A DNA stretch of 8,046 bases from JBDREF01 sp043820045 (GTDB lineage: Bacteria; Planctomycetota; Phycisphaerae; Sedimentisphaerales; Anaerobacaceae): positions 1 through 8,046 of the forward strand of contig JBDREF010000198.1 of assembly GCA_043820045.1 (NCBI GenBank), written 5' to 3'. Every line of letters begins with the position of its first letter. The stretch's first letter is position 1. The translations under genes and the position numbers were made by a program. Below the pieces are notes generated by a model. The model searched no databases and had not been told where the DNA came from. It saw only the letters and a list, made by a program, of their open reading frames with translations. Shown piece after piece: positions 1-5,893 of this stretch.

Positions 1-96
1 CGGAAGCAGACGTTTCTGCCGGATGTCGCAAGCGTAGTTTTTGAACTGTCAAACGAGTATCTGAGAGCACAGGATGTTATTTCGCTATTTTGTTGA
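1..96 (+). CDS. C-terminal end of an unrecognised protein (partial)
   Basis: Frame 1 stays open from the window edge to a TGA at 94-96, giving 31 residues that end DVISLFC. The other two plus frames close at about 37 and 42. The residue mix (VASVVFELSNEYLRAQ) is compatible with a normal helical protein end. The stop lies 11 bases before the ATG of the next gene and overlaps its ribosome binding site, the spacing expected inside an operon. I do not recognise the family, and 31 residues are too few to exclude a chance open frame. Confidence 0.4.
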   Translation, partial: RKQTFLPDVASVVFELSNEYLRAQDVISLFC

Positions 97-107
97 AAGG
101 AGCAGAT

Positions 108-1280
108 ATGGGACTGGATAGAAAATTGAAAATGGGGATGATCGGCGGCGGACCCGGAGCATTTATCGGTGACGTGCATCGCAAGGCGTCGCGCCTGGAC
201 GGCGGCATCGAGCTGGTAGCCGGGGCGTTCGATATCAACCCTCGCAAATCCAAGCAGCAGGGACGGGAGCTTCTGCTCGATCCCAAGCGCGTCTATGGCA
301 CGTACCAGGAAATGATCGAAAAAGAGCTGAAGCTGCCCGTGGGCGAAAGGATCGATTTTGTTGCGGTCACCACGCCCAACAACTGGCATTTTCCCATCGC
401 CAGAGATTTCCTCAACGCCGGCTTCCACGTGATGTGCGAGAAGCCGATGACTATCAACGCCAAGGAGGCCAAAGACCTTAAACAGCTCGTCAGGAAGTCC
501 GGCAAAGTGTTCGGGCTGATGCACAACTACACGGGTTATCCGATGGTCAAGTTGGCCCGTGACATGGTGCGAGCCGGTGACCTGGGCAAGATTCGCAAGA
601 TCGTGGTTCAGTACCCGCAGGGCTGGCTGGCCACGGCGCTGGAGAAGACCGGCCAGATGCAGGCCGCATGGCGGACCGACCCCAAGCAGAGCGGCGGCGC
701 CGGCTGCATGGGCGACATCGGCACGCACGCCGAGAACCTCTCCGAGTATATCACGGGCCTGAAGATTACTCATCTGTGTGCCGACCTTACGATCTTCGTC
801 AAAGGCCGCAGGCTCGACGACGACGGCAATGTGCTGCTGCGTTTCAACAACGGCGCACGAGGCGTTCTGCACGCCAGCCAGGTTTCCATCGGCGAAGAGA
901 ACAATATTGCTATCTGGGTCTATGGTGAAGAAAAGGGCCTGGAATGGCATCAGGAGCATCCAAACCAGTTGTACGTGAAGGTTCCGGACGGACCGGTGCA
1001 AATTTGGAGTCGTGGAAATGGGTACGTCGGCGCCAAGAGCGCCGCGGCGGGTCGTGCCACGCGCCTGCCTTCAGGTCATCCCGAAGCGTTCTTCGAGGCC
1101 TTCGCCAACAATTACCTCAACTTCGCCGATACCGTCAGGGCAAAATTGACGAGAACCAAACCCGATCCTCTCGCGCTGGATTTCCCGAGTGTTAACGATG
1201 GGCTGCGCGGCATGCTCTTCATAGAGACTGTTCTGGCAAGCGCCAAGAGCAAGCAGAAATGGACCGCCTTCAAGAAATAG
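108..1280 (+). CDS. Gfo/Idh/MocA family NAD(P)-dependent oxidoreductase
   Basis: This is a 390-residue cytoplasmic oxidoreductase of the Gfo/Idh/MocA family, whose members oxidise or reduce sugars, polyols and inositols with NAD(P). The N-terminal Rossmann fold shows the dinucleotide loop GGGPGAFIG at residues 13-21. The family EKP motif is at 111-113, with K112 the usual catalytic or cofactor-contacting lysine. The GDIGTHA segment at 202-208 supplies the usual active-site histidine, H207. The C-terminal alpha/beta domain ends near FADTVRAKL. The length is normal for the family. The ATG at 108 is chosen because AAAGGAG (about 96-102) sits at the right distance; the TTG at 90 would place the start before that site. 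No Tat or Sec signal is visible. The next gene, 31 bases downstream, is a hydroxypyruvate isomerase-like TIM barrel, so the pair probably works on one sugar or sugar acid. The substrate cannot be named from sequence alone. Confidence 0.93.
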   Translation: MGLDRKLKMGMIGGGPGAFIGDVHRKASRLDGGIELVAGAFDINPRKSKQQGRELLLDPKRVYGTYQEMIEKELKLPVGERIDFVAVTTPNNWHFPIARDFLNAGFHVMCEKPMTINAKEAKDLKQLVRKSGKVFGLMHNYTGYPMVKLARDMVRAGDLGKIRKIVVQYPQGWLATALEKTGQMQAAWRTDPKQSGGAGCMGDIGTHAENLSEYITGLKITHLCADLTIFVKGRRLDDDGNVLLRFNNGARGVLHASQVSIGEENNIAIWVYGEEKGLEWHQEHPNQLYVKVPDGPVQIWSRGNGYVGAKSAAAGRATRLPSGHPEAFFEAFANNYLNFADTVRAKLTRTKPDPLALDFPSVNDGLRGMLFIETVLASAKSKQKWTAFKK

Positions 1281-1311
1281 CGAACATAGCGCCAAGTGAG
1301 GAGTAATCAGA

Positions 1312-2253
1312 ATGCAGAATGTACAAGAGAATAGACAACAGCGCGACGAAAAGATTTCCCGGCGTGATTTGATGGTCTCTGCGGCCGCGGCGGTGGCGAT
1401 ATCGTCGGTCTCTTCAAAGGCAAGAGCCGCAAGTTTGAGCGGGAAGTTCAAGCTCAAATATGCGCCAGGCCTGGGAATGTTCAGAGAGCACGCGGGCAAG
1501 GACCCCATCGACAATATCAAGTTCATGTCGGACCAGGGCTTCCGGGCGATGTTCGACAACGGCATGATGCAAAAACCCAACGACGTTGTTGATAATATCG
1601 TAAAGGAGCTGGACCGTCAGAACATGGACCTGGGGCCGTTTGTGCTCCAGGGAATAGGCGGAAAGTCGTTCGTCACGAACGACAAAGAAATCCGCGAGAA
1701 GATCATAAAGACGGTCAAAGACGGCGTCGAATTCGCCAAACGCGCCAATGCAAAATGGGCGCTGATGGTGCCCGGCGCCTTCGACACCGGCCTGGAATGG
1801 GACTATCAGACCGCCAACGTGATCGACAATCTCAGGTATTGCGCCGAGATATGCGAGCCGTCGGGACTGGTAATCGTTCTTGAGCCGCTGAATGCCTGGA
1901 CGAATCATCCGGGCCTGTTCCTGACTAAAATTCCACAGGCTTACATGATCTGCCGCGCCGTGAACAGTCCTTCGATCAAGATTATCAACGACATATACCA
2001 TCAGCAGATTACCGAAGGCAACCTGATTCCCAACATCGATATGGCCTGGAGCGAAATCGCCACCTTCCACCTCGGCGACAATCCCGGCCGTAAAGAGCCG
2101 ACGACCGGAGAGATCAATTACAAGAACATCTTCAAGCATCTGCACAATAAGGGCTACGAAGGTGTCTTGTGCATGGAGCACGGCGCAAGCAAACGCGGCA
2201 AAGAAGGCGAGATGGCGGTCATCGAGGCCTACCGGGAATGCGACAATTTTTAG
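1312..2253 (+). CDS. Tat-signal hydroxypyruvate isomerase-like TIM barrel protein
   Basis: This 313-residue protein belongs to the xylose isomerase-like TIM barrel superfamily and is closest in motifs to the hydroxypyruvate isomerase (Hyi/OtnI) group. Visible signatures are VLEPLN (E191), IINDIYHQQITEG (D227, H230, Q231), FHLGDNPGRKEP (H253, D256, R260) followed by TGEINY, and a late glutamate in CMEHG (E289). E191 and E289 match the two catalytic, metal-binding glutamates of the family. The N-terminus carries SRRDLM at about 16-21, then an alanine-rich hydrophobic stretch ending in KARAA, which is a twin-arginine export signal with a probable cleavage site near residue 40. The start is supported by GTGAGGAG at about 1296-1303. 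Export of a sugar isomerase is unusual outside Planctomycetota-like bacteria, where such signals recur on this family. The exact substrate is unknown; true hydroxypyruvate isomerase activity is only one option. Confidence 0.9.
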   Translation: MQNVQENRQQRDEKISRRDLMVSAAAAVAISSVSSKARAASLSGKFKLKYAPGLGMFREHAGKDPIDNIKFMSDQGFRAMFDNGMMQKPNDVVDNIVKELDRQNMDLGPFVLQGIGGKSFVTNDKEIREKIIKTVKDGVEFAKRANAKWALMVPGAFDTGLEWDYQTANVIDNLRYCAEICEPSGLVIVLEPLNAWTNHPGLFLTKIPQAYMICRAVNSPSIKIINDIYHQQITEGNLIPNIDMAWSEIATFHLGDNPGRKEPTTGEINYKNIFKHLHNKGYEGVLCMEHGASKRGKEGEMAVIEAYRECDNF

Positions 2254-2328
2254 GCTCGTTGCTCGCGTAAGACAATTGTGAAGACGCGTAAGTTTTGGTC
2301 TGAATAGAGTCAACCGAAAGGGAGGACT

Positions 2329-2739
2329 ATGAACGGTAAATCAGACGGAACCGGCGGGGTAAGAGAGTTCTTCCGGGGCACCGAAGGCCAGACCATGGGA
2401 GGCGGCGGCCTAACGGGCAGAGACATCCGGCCGCCGGACTTCCCCGACCGCAACGCCTATGTGCAGGAACACGTCGATCTGCTCAACAGTATTCTGAAGA
2501 ATGAGCCGCTCAATGAGGCCCGCAACGTCGCCGAGTCCACCCTGACTGCGATCATGGGCCGGATTTCCACCTATACCGGCAAACTGATCAGGTGGAAGGA
2601 CCTGACAGAGAATATGAGTTCGCCGTGGTACAACCTTACCCTCACGCCGACTGCGGCAGATTTTGAGACGGGCGACGCTGTAGCTCCGCCGGATGATGTT
2701 GCCCCGATACCCGGAGCAGAAAGAGGACGCGACGGCTAA
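2329..2739 (+). CDS. C-terminal fragment of a Gfo/Idh/MocA oxidoreductase (probable gene remnant)
   Basis: The 136-residue ORF matches, from memory of the family, only the last third of Planctomycetota Gfo/Idh/MocA oxidoreductases, which are usually about 430-460 residues. Visible signatures are FFRGTEG at 14-20, NAYVQEHVDLLNSI at 42-55, EPLNEARNVAESTLTAIMGRISTYTGK at about 59-85, and a terminal WYNLTLTPTAADFETGD followed by PIPG. The Rossmann domain, the EKP motif and the active-site histidine are all absent, so it cannot be an oxidoreductase alone. The ATG at 2329 follows GGGAGG at 2320-2325, only three bases away, which is tight. An in-frame TAG lies at 2305-2307, so the frame does not continue upstream. 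The start MNG may be an internal Met of the former gene. It is either a 5'-truncated pseudogene or, less likely, a free C-terminal domain that partners the intact oxidoreductase at 108-1280. Confidence 0.75.
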   Translation: MNGKSDGTGGVREFFRGTEGQTMGGGGLTGRDIRPPDFPDRNAYVQEHVDLLNSILKNEPLNEARNVAESTLTAIMGRISTYTGKLIRWKDLTENMSSPWYNLTLTPTAADFETGDAVAPPDDVAPIPGAERGRDG

Positions 2740-2742
2740 GAG

Positions 2743-2806
2743 AAAAATTGCGTCATTCGTGCTGCGCGCAGAAGAAAAGCCTGATGTGCGTCACGACATA
2801 CGCAAT
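2743..2806 (-). terminator. Probable intrinsic terminator of the SH3-domain gene
   Basis: An imperfect inverted repeat pairs ATTGCGT (2747-2753) with ACGCAAT (2800-2806) and CGTG (2758-2761) with CACG (2792-2795). The enclosed loop contains the small palindrome CTGCGCGCAG. Read on the minus strand, the stem is followed by five T residues (2747 to 2743). It lies just after the minus-strand stop at 2816, in the gap between convergent genes. The loop is long (30 bases), so the efficiency is uncertain. Confidence 0.4.
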
Positions 2807-2815
2807 ACAGTTTGA

Positions 2816-4000
2816 CTAATCCAGCTCGACAACTTCCGAGAATCGTACCATGGCCTGTTTGGTCGGCTTGTGCGGCTCTATGACTCCCATGAGACCTACC
2901 TTCTTGCCGACGAGGCCGCTCAAATCCGCCTGTGAAGCTGCGCCGGTCGGCAATGCGTAACAAACCATCTTGCCGGAATCGTCCACTATTCGGTAGTTTC
3001 CCGGTCCGAACGTGGCATAAGTCTGGAACTGCCCGATGACGGCATATTTGCCCAGGTTTTCGATTTCCGCCAGTCTCGCAACGCGGGCCTTTTCTATACC
3101 GGCGTTTACCTTCTGGAGTTGTTCATCCTGAAGGCGTACCTGCCTGGCGACCGCCAAAGCCGTTTCAATAGCTTCTATCTGCTTGATCACGAACTCTGCG
3201 TAGCGCGAGGCATTGCCGGCATCTTTATTGCCGGTTATCTCGGAAAACGCCTGCCTCAGGTCTTTGTAATCCTGCTGGTCAATCGGTTTGGCCCGCTCTG
3301 CTGCCAGCTTCTTCTTCAGTGCGTAATATCTCTCGAGCGGCGAGGTGGGCATAACTTCCACCGGAGCAACCGCAACGGCGGGGGTATCGTTGGTGTCTTC
3401 GGGTTCGGTTACAGGCCCAACAGCCGGTGTGGCCTCGGCAACTGCCGGGACCGTGACTGGGATCGGGGCCGGCTTCGTGAAATTCGTCGTCACCCACAGA
3501 AAGGCAAAAGGCGGAGGGGCGACCTTGTAATAATCGTCCATCTGTTCGCCCAGCAGCTTGACCTTCTCGCCCTTGTTGAGTTTTCCCTGCAGGCTCGTCG
3601 AGTACAGCGGCTTTACATAATCGCTGCCGGCATAGACGCGCACGTTGTCGCCGGTAACGGTTCCGGAAGAAGGGTCATCCGCGTCGGGTTTAACGTACTG
3701 CATCGAGATCCAGGAGAAACTGCCGGCCGGCGGAACGATACGGGACCAGCTAAACTGCCTGCCGAGCACTTTTACTCTGTCGCCCTTGTTAAGTTTGCCG
3801 CACTGATAGAAGTTGGTGCCGGGGCCCGAGCGGAGGTACACATCTTCGCCGGTTATCTCGGCAACATATTCATCAGGAAGGGACGGGGTCTCAGTGGTGC
3901 TGGATCCTTCGCCTCGGCCGGTAGCGGAACCCTGACCGAAGCCGGCGGAAACCAAACCTGCCAGAATAACAATGGTGAATAAGCTGATGTAAGATCGCAT
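2816..4000 (-). CDS. Secreted protein with two bacterial SH3 domains and a coiled-coil region
   Basis: This 394-residue protein has a Sec-type signal (MRSYISLFTIVILAGLVSAGFG, cleavage likely near 20-23), so it acts outside the cytoplasmic membrane. Two SH3b-like domains follow, at about 46-104 (DVYLRSGPGTNFYQCGKLNKGDRVKVL) and 115-176 (DNVRVYAGSDYVKPLYST, then GKLNKGEKVKLL). Such domains typically bind cell-wall or other extracellular ligands. A Pro/Ala/Val/Thr-rich linker runs from about 177 to 217. A charged, helical, probably coiled-coil region runs from about 218 to 305. The C-terminal domain (310-394, GKYAVIGQFQTYATFGPGNYRIVDD, then GKKVGLMGVIE) looks like a small beta-barrel. The start at 4000 is chosen because the signal peptide begins there, with GGGAG/AGAAG just upstream. 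A longer open frame reaches 4288 but adds low-complexity residues that overlap the next gene. No catalytic domain is visible; a role in envelope organisation is inference. Confidence 0.85.
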   Translation of the reverse strand: MRSYISLFTIVILAGLVSAGFGQGSATGRGEGSSTTETPSLPDEYVAEITGEDVYLRSGPGTNFYQCGKLNKGDRVKVLGRQFSWSRIVPPAGSFSWISMQYVKPDADDPSSGTVTGDNVRVYAGSDYVKPLYSTSLQGKLNKGEKVKLLGEQMDDYYKVAPPPFAFLWVTTNFTKPAPIPVTVPAVAEATPAVGPVTEPEDTNDTPAVAVAPVEVMPTSPLERYYALKKKLAAERAKPIDQQDYKDLRQAFSEITGNKDAGNASRYAEFVIKQIEAIETALAVARQVRLQDEQLQKVNAGIEKARVARLAEIENLGKYAVIGQFQTYATFGPGNYRIVDDSGKMVCYALPTGAASQADLSGLVGKKVGLMGVIEPHKPTKQAMVRFSEVVELD

Positions 4001-4039
4001 TCTTCTGTCTCCCAAAAAGAGGTCCTTGTCAAAAATCCA

Positions 4040-4075
4040 AAACGGCCATAACCACCCAATAAACTCTCGCCGTTT
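4040..4075 (-). other. Leader hairpin upstream of the SH3-domain gene
   Basis: A perfect 7-bp inverted repeat, AAACGGC (4040-4046) and GCCGTTT (4069-4075), with a 22-base loop, lies in the predicted 5' leader of the minus-strand SH3-domain gene. It could be an mRNA structure or chance; no known riboswitch is recognised. Confidence 0.25.
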
Positions 4076-4076
4076 C

Positions 4077-4105
4077 AGATTAGCATCGGCTGCAATTGTT
4101 GTCAA
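4077..4105 (-). promoter_or_regulatory. Putative sigma-70-type promoter of the SH3-domain gene
   Basis: On the minus strand a perfect TTGACA box (4105 to 4100) is followed after 17 bases by TAATCT (4082 to 4077); GCTAAT at a 15-base spacing is the alternative. An A-rich run sits just upstream of the -35 box. The resulting leader would be about 70 bases. The -35 is convincing, the -10 is weak. Confidence 0.4.
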
Positions 4106-4192
4106 CTTTTTTATTAGGTTAATATAGCCGCCCCCATGCGCGTTTTCCAGATATATTTTGCCGTTTTCGGTTGTTTCGGCATGTTGATTATT

Positions 4193-4214
4193 CGGACGTT
4201 GGGAAAGCCGTCCG
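4193..4214 (-). terminator. GC-rich hairpin downstream of the rhomboid gene
   Basis: CGGACG (4193-4198) and CGTCCG (4209-4214) form a perfect 6-bp stem with a 10-base loop, about 40 bases after the rhomboid stop codon. No T-run follows, so it may only stabilise the 3' end or be a factor-dependent stop. Confidence 0.25.
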
Positions 4215-4254
4215 GCCGGTGTGTGCGTTCGAGCAAAGCCCTCTTTGGCTGCTG

Positions 4255-5448
4255 CTACTCTTGCAGCCGGGCAAGCTCGTCCTGGCACATCTTCACCTGG
4301 CCCGGGTCGGAGAGCTTCTTCGACGCGGCCTGAAGGTGCTTTGTCGCGGCCTCGGCCTGATTGAGATACCGTGCATATATCACACCTAACATAAGCTCCA
4401 CCTGGTCGGCGTATTCATAGCTGCCGTAGTGGGCCAGGAACTGCTCGTACGCTTGCACCGATTCGGCGTGCCTGCCCTCGCCGGCGAGCTGATTGGCAAT
4501 ATCCAGCAGTTGCTGCCGGGGCAGAATCTGTTCGGCGTCGTTCTCCATAAGCTCAAGGTAAAGTTCCGCCGCCGCCCGCACATTGCGCTCCGTCAACCGC
4601 TCGCTGATCTCGCTGCGAAGCTGCGTTATTTGCTCCTGCTTCTGTTGCTCGGCGGCGCTCTTGATGACCTCTTTGACCCTGACGTGCCGGGTCTTTGCCC
4701 GGCCGGTATACGGGTCGTAGCCGCTCGCAACGACGTCGCGATAGTGCCGGCGCCGGTTCCACCGTTTGATCATCGCCCATAGATCGAAATTGCTGCCGCT
4801 GATTAAACGGGTTGCGAGCAGCACTACCGTCGCCCCGATCCCGAAGGCGTATCCGGCCAGATGGGCCCCATGGGCGATGGCTACCGGAGGAGCAATCTGC
4901 GGTTCGACCATATTGTCCCAGATAATGAGCTTAAAGGCGATAAAGTACAATGCGGGCAGCTCCATGGTGCCGATGAAGAAGAACCAATACAGGACGGTTA
5001 TCAAGGTCTGCGGGAACAGGACGACATAAGCACCCGTTATGGCGGCGACGGCCCCGCTGGCGCCGAGAACCGGCGAGACGCTCATGAAAGTATGGCCTAT
5101 CCCGCTGAATACGGCGCCGGCCAGGTAGAAACAAAGATACCCGATGTGGCCCAGCTTGTCGTTGACATTGTTGCCGAACAGGTACAGGAAGAACATATTG
5201 CCGAAAATGTGCAGTATGCCGCCGTGCAGAAAGGCGTAAGTTACGAACTGCCACAGGTAAAGTTGGCCGGGCCTGGGGTCGAGTATGAACTGATGTGCCC
5301 AGGCTCGCAGCACCTCCGGCTCGCCCGTGAATCGGTCATAATGCTCGTAATAAGTCAGCACGAAGATAAGCACGTTAACGACTATCAGGGCGTAGTTTAT
5401 GTAGGGCGTTCGCCTCGGCGAAATGCTTGTCCGAATAGGTAATATCAT
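4255..5448 (-). CDS. Rhomboid family intramembrane serine protease with C-terminal helical (TPR-like) tail
   Basis: This 397-residue polytopic membrane protein belongs to the rhomboid family, which cleaves substrate transmembrane segments within the bilayer. The catalytic features are all visible: HGGILHIFGN at 75-84 (H75, H80, and N84 as oxyanion residue), GASGAV with nucleophile S131, and AHGAHLAGYAFG with catalytic H196. About six hydrophobic segments lie between residues 17 and 215. A basic stretch (KRWNRRRHYR) follows, and then a charged helical tail from about 265 to 397 with TPR-like helical pairs (AAAELYLELMEND, HAESVQAYEQFLAHYG, AEAATKHLQAA). The tail is probably cytoplasmic and could dock partners or substrates. 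The start MILPIRTSISPRRTPYIN at 5448 resembles the family N-terminus; the open frame extends to 5556 but that part lies over the promoter. The ribosome binding site is weak (GGTAGTGG). It is followed by the SH3-domain gene after a 254-base gap with its own promoter, so the two are not a tight operon. The physiological substrate is unknown. Confidence 0.92.
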   Translation of the reverse strand: MILPIRTSISPRRTPYINYALIVVNVLIFVLTYYEHYDRFTGEPEVLRAWAHQFILDPRPGQLYLWQFVTYAFLHGGILHIFGNMFFLYLFGNNVNDKLGHIGYLCFYLAGAVFSGIGHTFMSVSPVLGASGAVAAITGAYVVLFPQTLITVLYWFFFIGTMELPALYFIAFKLIIWDNMVEPQIAPPVAIAHGAHLAGYAFGIGATVVLLATRLISGSNFDLWAMIKRWNRRRHYRDVVASGYDPYTGRAKTRHVRVKEVIKSAAEQQKQEQITQLRSEISERLTERNVRAAAELYLELMENDAEQILPRQQLLDIANQLAGEGRHAESVQAYEQFLAHYGSYEYADQVELMLGVIYARYLNQAEAATKHLQAASKKLSDPGQVKMCQDELARLQE

Positions 5449-5527
5449 AACACCACTACCAACTAAGATTGATTCAGGTAAAAGTTGAGTACCAGCTTTA
5501 GAGTGGTCACAATCAAAAGACCGCAAC

Positions 5528-5556
5528 ATTGTAACGATGGCGAGTGGTTCTGGCAA
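5528..5556 (-). promoter_or_regulatory. Putative sigma-70-type promoter of the rhomboid gene
   Basis: On the minus strand TTGCCA (5556 to 5551) and TACAAT (5533 to 5528) are separated by exactly 17 bases, each matching five of six consensus positions. It lies directly downstream of the terminator at 5562-5589 and gives a leader of about 73 bases before the ATG at 5448. This argues that the rhomboid gene is transcribed independently of the upstream RNA. Confidence 0.6.
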
Positions 5557-5561
5557 GGCAT

Positions 5562-5589
5562 AAAAAAAGGACGGCGACAGCCGTCCTTT
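5562..5589 (-). terminator. Strong intrinsic terminator of the upstream RNA
   Basis: AAAGGACGGC (5566-5575) and GCCGTCCTTT (5580-5589) form a perfect 10-bp stem with a 4-base loop. On the minus strand the stem runs into seven consecutive T residues (5568 to 5562), a textbook Rho-independent terminator. On the plus strand only three T follow, so it is directional. It ends no recognisable protein gene, which points to a noncoding transcript. Confidence 0.85.
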
Positions 5590-5738
5590 GCGCCCCGTCG
5601 GAAGTTATGGTGAAGTAACTCCTGACGGGAGGCGTAGCATTGGGCGCTACAGGCTCCTTCTCCTCCCTTGCGGAAAACATCTGAGGCCGGTACAACGCTC
5701 CACGCCAACCGGTTTCCCCCCCAGCAGGGTCTTAATCT
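5562..5738 (-). ncRNA. Candidate structured noncoding RNA, about 177 nt, class unknown
   Basis: The unit runs from a predicted start near 5738 (seven bases after a TATACT -10 box) to a strong terminator. No credible protein is seen; the open frames over it are rich in Cys, Arg and Trp without family features. Several stems are visible. CCCGTC/GACGGG (5594-5599 with 5624-5629) is extended inward by GGA/TCC and GTTA/TAAC. GTAGC/GCTAC (5634-5638 with 5646-5650) has a 7-base loop. GGGAGG/CCTCCC pairs 5627-5632 with 5662-5667, and CCGGT/ACCGG pairs 5687-5691 with 5708-5712. The GGGCGC at 5642-5647 is complementary to GCGCCC at 5590-5595, allowing a pseudoknot or an alternative pairing. The first and third stems share bases 5627-5629, so two folds may compete. 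It could be a free regulatory RNA (length similar to 6S RNA) or a terminated leader of the rhomboid gene. I could not match it to a class I know. Confidence 0.55.
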
Positions 5739-5744
5739 AAACAA

Positions 5745-5773
5745 AGTATAAAAACCGAGCTGCCCGAATCCAA
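5745..5773 (-). promoter_or_regulatory. Putative promoter of the candidate noncoding RNA
   Basis: On the minus strand TTGGAT (5773 to 5768) and TATACT (5750 to 5745) are 17 bases apart. The -10 matches five of six consensus bases, the -35 three of six. The position fits a transcript that ends at the terminator at 5562-5589. Confidence 0.45.
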
Positions 5774-5893
5774 ACTCTCCGGCCAGAAAACGCTTTATTT
5801 TTCCCCACGTTACTGTAAATATGAGAAATCTGATGCAATGAGGACCGGTAACTGAAGCGCCGATGAGTTGGGATCGACTGGAGAATAGTCCGA

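Noticed and set aside
1414..2313. Minus-strand ORF of 299 residues opposite the isomerase gene
   Set aside because: It is the mirror frame of a well-supported TIM barrel gene with catalytic motifs and a ribosome binding site.
3119..3982. Plus-strand ORF of 287 residues opposite the SH3-domain gene
   Set aside because: Arg/Gly-rich antisense shadow with no domain signature; the minus strand has a signal peptide and SH3 motifs.
4001..4288. N-terminal extension of the SH3-domain protein up to 4288
   Set aside because: It would overlap the end of the rhomboid gene, has low-quality composition and would bury a clear signal peptide at 4000; the stretch also contains a TTGACA box.
5449..5556. Upstream extension of the rhomboid protein to 5556
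   Set aside because: The family N-terminus fits the Met at 5448, and the extension lies over a good promoter.
5562..5738. Assignment of the candidate RNA as 6S RNA
   Set aside because: Length and a short stretch near 5670-5685 are loosely reminiscent, but I could not find the required closing stem and large central bubble, so the class is left open.
5463..5744. Minus-strand ORF of 93 residues over the terminator and candidate RNA
   Set aside because: Cys/Arg/Trp-rich composition, no ribosome binding site or family feature, and it reads straight through a strong intrinsic terminator.
5794..5821. Plus-strand promoter for the M24 peptidase (TTTATT and TAAATA)
   Set aside because: Both boxes match the consensus poorly; not strong enough to list.
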